64,000 nucleotides of DNA from Hofstenia miamia (taxonomy: Eukaryota; Xenacoelomorpha; Acoela; Hofsteniidae): the NCBI GenBank assembly GCA_900660155.1, contig CABFPE010000155.1, forward strand, positions 1,242,848 to 1,306,847. The letters are read 5' to 3'. Within the stretch, counting starts at the first letter, position 1. Each line of letters opens with the position of its first letter. The notes beneath the pieces are model-generated. The model saw nothing but the letters and a program-made list of their open reading frames with translations, was not told the DNA's origin and did not search any database. Shown one piece after another: positions 61,040 to 64,000 of this stretch. Both the position numbers and the translations under genes were made by a program.

Positions 61040-62123
61040 ATGTATCATTGGAAGCTTACTGAAGCTGGACTCCTCTACACACATAGTTGGAACAATTGTC
61101 TGGCAATTCTGGAGTATTTCAAGCAGGATCTTGTCTGGAAGATCCATGAATGCAGTCATCTCAGAACTATCCAAATGGAGAGAACCTTTAATGCCTGTTA
61201 TGTCACCATTGGTATTAGAGCTATTGTGCAAGATGTGATTAATAAATGTGAAGCATGCCTGCTTCAAGGAGCCAGACACTTTCCAGAGCAGAGTCAAGCT
61301 CCATAGTCAGGTCGCCAAAAGAACAAACAAAGTGTTCCATATGGACATTGAGAAACTGTCAAGGGATGAGCAAGGATTTCAATATCTTCTGGTCCTGATA
61401 GATCACTTTACTAAATATGCCTCTCAACAACACCACTGCTGAAGTCATCAGCAAAAGGATCGTTAAAGAATGGATTTTTAAGTTCAGGCCTACAGAGTGT
61501 TTGGTCTCTGACCATGGTCCTCAGTTTGAGAACACCTTAATGTCCACTCTTACAAAGGAACTTGAGATCATACACGATTTTACCACTGCTTACCATCTGC
61601 AGTCAAATGGCGTTGTTGAGTGACTGAACTGCACCATCATTAAGTTAATTAGAGTCACTTTAGCCTGTGCCTCTGGTTGAAATTGGAGATGCGTCATAGA
61701 GGCAGTTGAATTCTTTTATAACACTGCTGTTCACTCCACCACCAAAGTGAGCCCTTTCAAAGCCATGTTTGGCCACAAAGTGTGCACTCCTCAGTCTATT
61801 ATGTTTCCAGACTACAACAAACCAACCTTGGAGAATTTTGTGAACCAGATGCTGCAGGAATTCCAGGAAGTGCACCTCTCTATCTGCAGGAATACTAATC
61901 AGTTGGTTATTTGCTAGAAATGAAACTTTGATAAGAAGCTGTATGGCAAACCTCATAAAAGTGGAGATTCTGTATTTGCTTATTTTCCTCATCAGGTTAC
62001 TGATGCTAACCAAGTACAAAAACTTGCCATTAATTTGCAAGGACCTTTTAAGATAGTTAAAGTATTAGATCACCACCAGTACCTATTAGATAACATAAAG
62101 GTTGCCCATTTTCAGCAACTTTG
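61040..62123 (+). pseudogene. Ty3/gypsy copy B: integrase and C-terminal domain
   Basis: An HHCC-type zinc finger is traceable (IHECSHLRT ... CEACL, 61140-61265). The catalytic core retains Asp in VFHMDIEKLSRDEQ (61344-61346), Asp in LVSDHGPQFEN (61510-61512) and Glu in SNGVVE (61618-61620), with 35 residues between the last two, the D35E spacing of retroviral-type integrases. A TGA follows the Glu where VERLN is usual. The C-terminal part has KSGDSVFAYFPHQV and LQGPFKIVKVLDHHQYLLD, the SH3-like tail of Ty3 integrases. The copy is inactive. Confidence 0.9.
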
Positions 62124-62540
62124 ACAAATGATTAAAGATATACAAAATGCAGTCATTGACAACAATAATGTTGAGGACAGCACTAATGAGATTGAATATT
62201 ATGACAACCTCACCAAATGTAAGGAAGACAACCTTACACAGGTTGAGTATTATAGTAACCTTGTTAGTAGTAGCAACACTATAGCTACTTGTATTTTGCC
62301 TAAACAAAAAGCAAGAGATCAGAGATATTTAGACCATTTAAATACCCAGGAATGGGACCTTAATCTTATATCTTTGTTTAGCAACTATGAAAAGAACAGA
62401 AAATCACCCCCTGGCCAGATGCCAAGTGCAACAATGAATCAACCCGTGAGATGAAACAAAGTGATCAACAATGCTGAGACAATCAGATGAAGGCACTTCA
62501 CGAAAGCAAGAGTGCCCAGCAGAAGACACCTGAAGCAGCC
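62124..62540 (+). other. Acidic Asn-rich tail after the integrase
   Basis: An open frame of about 108 codons (62128-62454) follows the integrase stop. It has two similar blocks, NEIEYYDNLTKCKEDNLT and QVEYYSNLVSS, and ends before a purine-rich stretch. It may be the degenerate end of the polyprotein or the 3' untranslated region. Not recognised. Confidence 0.35.
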
Positions 62541-62549
62541 ACGACTACA

Positions 62550-62661
62550 AGGGGAGACAACTCTCTCCTCAGGAGCAGACTTCCTGCAACTATGCTCAGA
62601 GACAAATCTCTGAGCAGGAGTTGACCTCAGGCAACTATGCACAGAGACAACTCTCTGTGCA
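62550..62661 (+). repeat. Three tandem hairpins with a shared GAGACAANTCTC core
   Basis: Hairpins at 62550-62569, 62593-62616 and 62638-62661 lie 43-45 bases apart. The second is TGCTCAGAGA-CAAA-TCTCTGAGCA and the third TGCACAGAGA-CAAC-TCTCTGTGCA, both perfect 10-bp stems. They differ in one stem pair that changed on both sides (T-A to A-T). The first has an 8-bp stem with one G-T pair and loop CAAC. Conserved loops and a compensated stem change suggest selection on RNA structure. The units also read as 15-codon repeats, being 45 bases long. Confidence 0.85.
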
Positions 62662-62776
62662 TGATTCAAGGAGCATAGAGTGCCTTTTGCCCAATTGTCT
62701 AACCTCACCCTGTGTTGACTCAAAACCCTTCCTAGTCCCAGGCCTTCCTCCCATGACTCAGCTAGTATTAGGTCCT

Positions 62777-63810
62777 GAAAATCCAAGGAATGTAAAGCTA
62801 AGACATCTAAGGTTGGTGACAAGATCCTACATCTGTACTTTATTGCTACTCAGAAAGTGGTTTGTTTAGTTCAAGATAACATATCAAAGGAAACTAAGAA
62901 CAAGTTACAATGGACATTCAACACCAAAGATTTAACCTGTTCCATCAATGTAATCCCCTTTATCATTGATGCAGAGTGTAGGCCCCAGATCAATGCTATC
63001 ATCTGTTATGACTCCAAAATGTTAGCCGGCATGGCACAACCCTACTGGCAAAGTGCCATTCACATCATGTTTAATAAGGACTTCAACTTGTCTCACTTAT
63101 GCCAGTTTCTCAACAGTAAAGAAAAAATAAAGAAATTTGAATGCATCAACATTGATTTTGACAACCTGTTAATCATCTACTTCTTCTGTGTCAACAAGGT
63201 AAACCACCCCAAAATAATGGAAAAGATCAAAATTGCCTATCAACTTGCTAAGGTGGAGAAGATACACTTAGTTATGTTCTTAAAGGAAGAATACCAGGAT
63301 ATCATCCTTGACGAAGTCAAGAGTTTACACTTTTATGTGGAGAACTTTACCATTTTGTATAGCAGCTCCTATTAGTCCACGAGTATGTACAATACTCACA
63401 TGATTTTGCCTACTAAGATAATCTACATGGATCTGCTCTTATGTAAAAAGATTCCAACTCACCATCTTGTGGTCAATACTCATCTGATCATTGATACATG
63501 CATCCAGGCTCAATCACTAGAGTCTATTAATATCAGCTTGCCTGGCCTCTGCTCTGATGTATCTGATCTCCACGTCTGTTTGGCATTCTCACAAAATGCA
63601 GCTACACTGCAGGAAATTGATGAGGTGTGGACAAATTTGAAAGCAGATTGCAGCCCAGAGACACAATGGCCTACTATTAATATTTGTAGCCCCATGTCAC
63701 AGTATCATCAATCTGTCAAGAGAATGCTAGCCAAGTTGAACTTGTCTCATGAACCCAAGATCATCAGAACTTATCAGAAAAAATGTTCTCAGAAAAATTC
63801 GCACCAGTGA
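62777..63810 (+). pseudogene. Unrecognised protein frame downstream of the Ty3/gypsy polymerase
   Basis: One frame stays open from 62777 to 63810 apart from a TAG at 63373-63375, about 345 codons. It starts with a basic Cys-containing stretch (KSKECKAKTSKVGDK) after a TGA, and includes AECRPQINAIICYDSKMLAG, NIDFDNLLIIYFFCVNK, KVEKIHLVMFLKEEYQDI and SINISLPGLCSDVSDLHVCL. Amino-acid composition is ordinary for a globular protein. I know no family for it. Its position on the same strand after pol, and equal CpG poverty, suggest an extra element gene or a neighbouring host gene copy. Confidence 0.55.
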
Positions 63811-64000
63811 TCCAATCCCATGGAGCCATGTGGGTCCTCGCCACTTTCCTCACTAGTGCTCCTCACCTTCAGAAACTTGCAAAGCAGTGTTCCCATAAAC
63901 TTGCTATCAGTCCTGCAGCCTGGAAAGTTAAGAACTGGCTGCTCCACTCTTGCTTGTTGCCCACCTCTCCTGGGAAGACTAAAAAAGCAATGGAATGTTT
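63790..64000 (+). pseudogene. Continuation of the unrecognised frame after a frameshift
   Basis: From about 63785 another frame takes over: FSEKFAPVIQSHGAMWVLAT, then HLQKLAKQCSHKLAISPAAW and NWLLHSCLLPTSPGKTKKAM, open to the window end. The previous frame stops at 63810 just after this one becomes protein-like, so one reading frame was probably broken by a one-base change near 63775. The end of the protein is outside the window. Not recognised. Confidence 0.4.

Noticed and set aside
62439-62822. Minus-strand frame with 15-residue repeats (VVSVHSCLRS-like)
   Set aside because: The repeats follow from the 45-base hairpin units, which are nearly symmetric; either strand would show them. No separate protein is supported.
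1-64000. tRNA, rRNA, CRISPR arrays, bacterial-type operons
   Set aside because: None seen; the exon structure and transposon content are eukaryotic.

Overview
The window looks like nuclear DNA of a multicellular animal, AT-rich and full of transposable elements. The one gene I can identify with confidence is the 5' half of a membrane adenylyl cyclase of the type 9 kind, on the minus strand. Its five exons at 32.7, 29.8, 21.6, 11.0 and 3.9 kb join in phase at GT/AG junctions and are separated by introns of 3 to 10 kb. They encode a short acidic N terminus, six membrane spans, the helix leading into the catalytic core, and the first part of catalytic domain C1a. The remaining exons lie beyond the left edge.

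From 1 to about 44.7 kb, CpG is roughly as frequent as expected (about 17 in the first 600 bases). This part holds the cyclase introns and upstream DNA, littered with small DNA transposons: hAT-like MITEs (one with a perfect 8-bp target duplication), a 143-bp MITE with long terminal inverted repeats (TIRs), a mariner fragment with a D34D spacing, and a 1.43-kb mariner-type element with about 185-bp TIRs that start like plant Stowaway ends. At 14.0-15.6 kb there is a decayed reverse transcriptase/RNase H element with no visible integrase. Its motifs recall hepadnavirus/nackednavirus-type or DIRS-type polymerases more than ordinary Ty3 elements.

At about 44.7 kb CpG drops sharply: 13 or more in the 700 bases before, about one in the next 2.3 kb, and none between about 47.86 and 51.0 kb. 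This right part holds a decayed copy of a transposon-associated protein family (45.7-46.6 kb), two related Ty3/gypsy elements (48.0-52.1 and 55.0-62.4 kb), a non-LTR retrotransposon tail (53.6-53.9 kb), three tandem hairpins with a covarying stem (62.55-62.66 kb), and an unrecognised reading frame reaching the window end. Either two different sources were joined here or a heavily methylated domain begins.

The assembly has two N gaps inside (TA)n runs and three places where a run of Ns (two of them a single N) sits between near-identical direct copies (37.7-38.2, 47.4-48.0 and 56.1-58.5 kb). These three look like unmerged contig overlaps, not real duplications.
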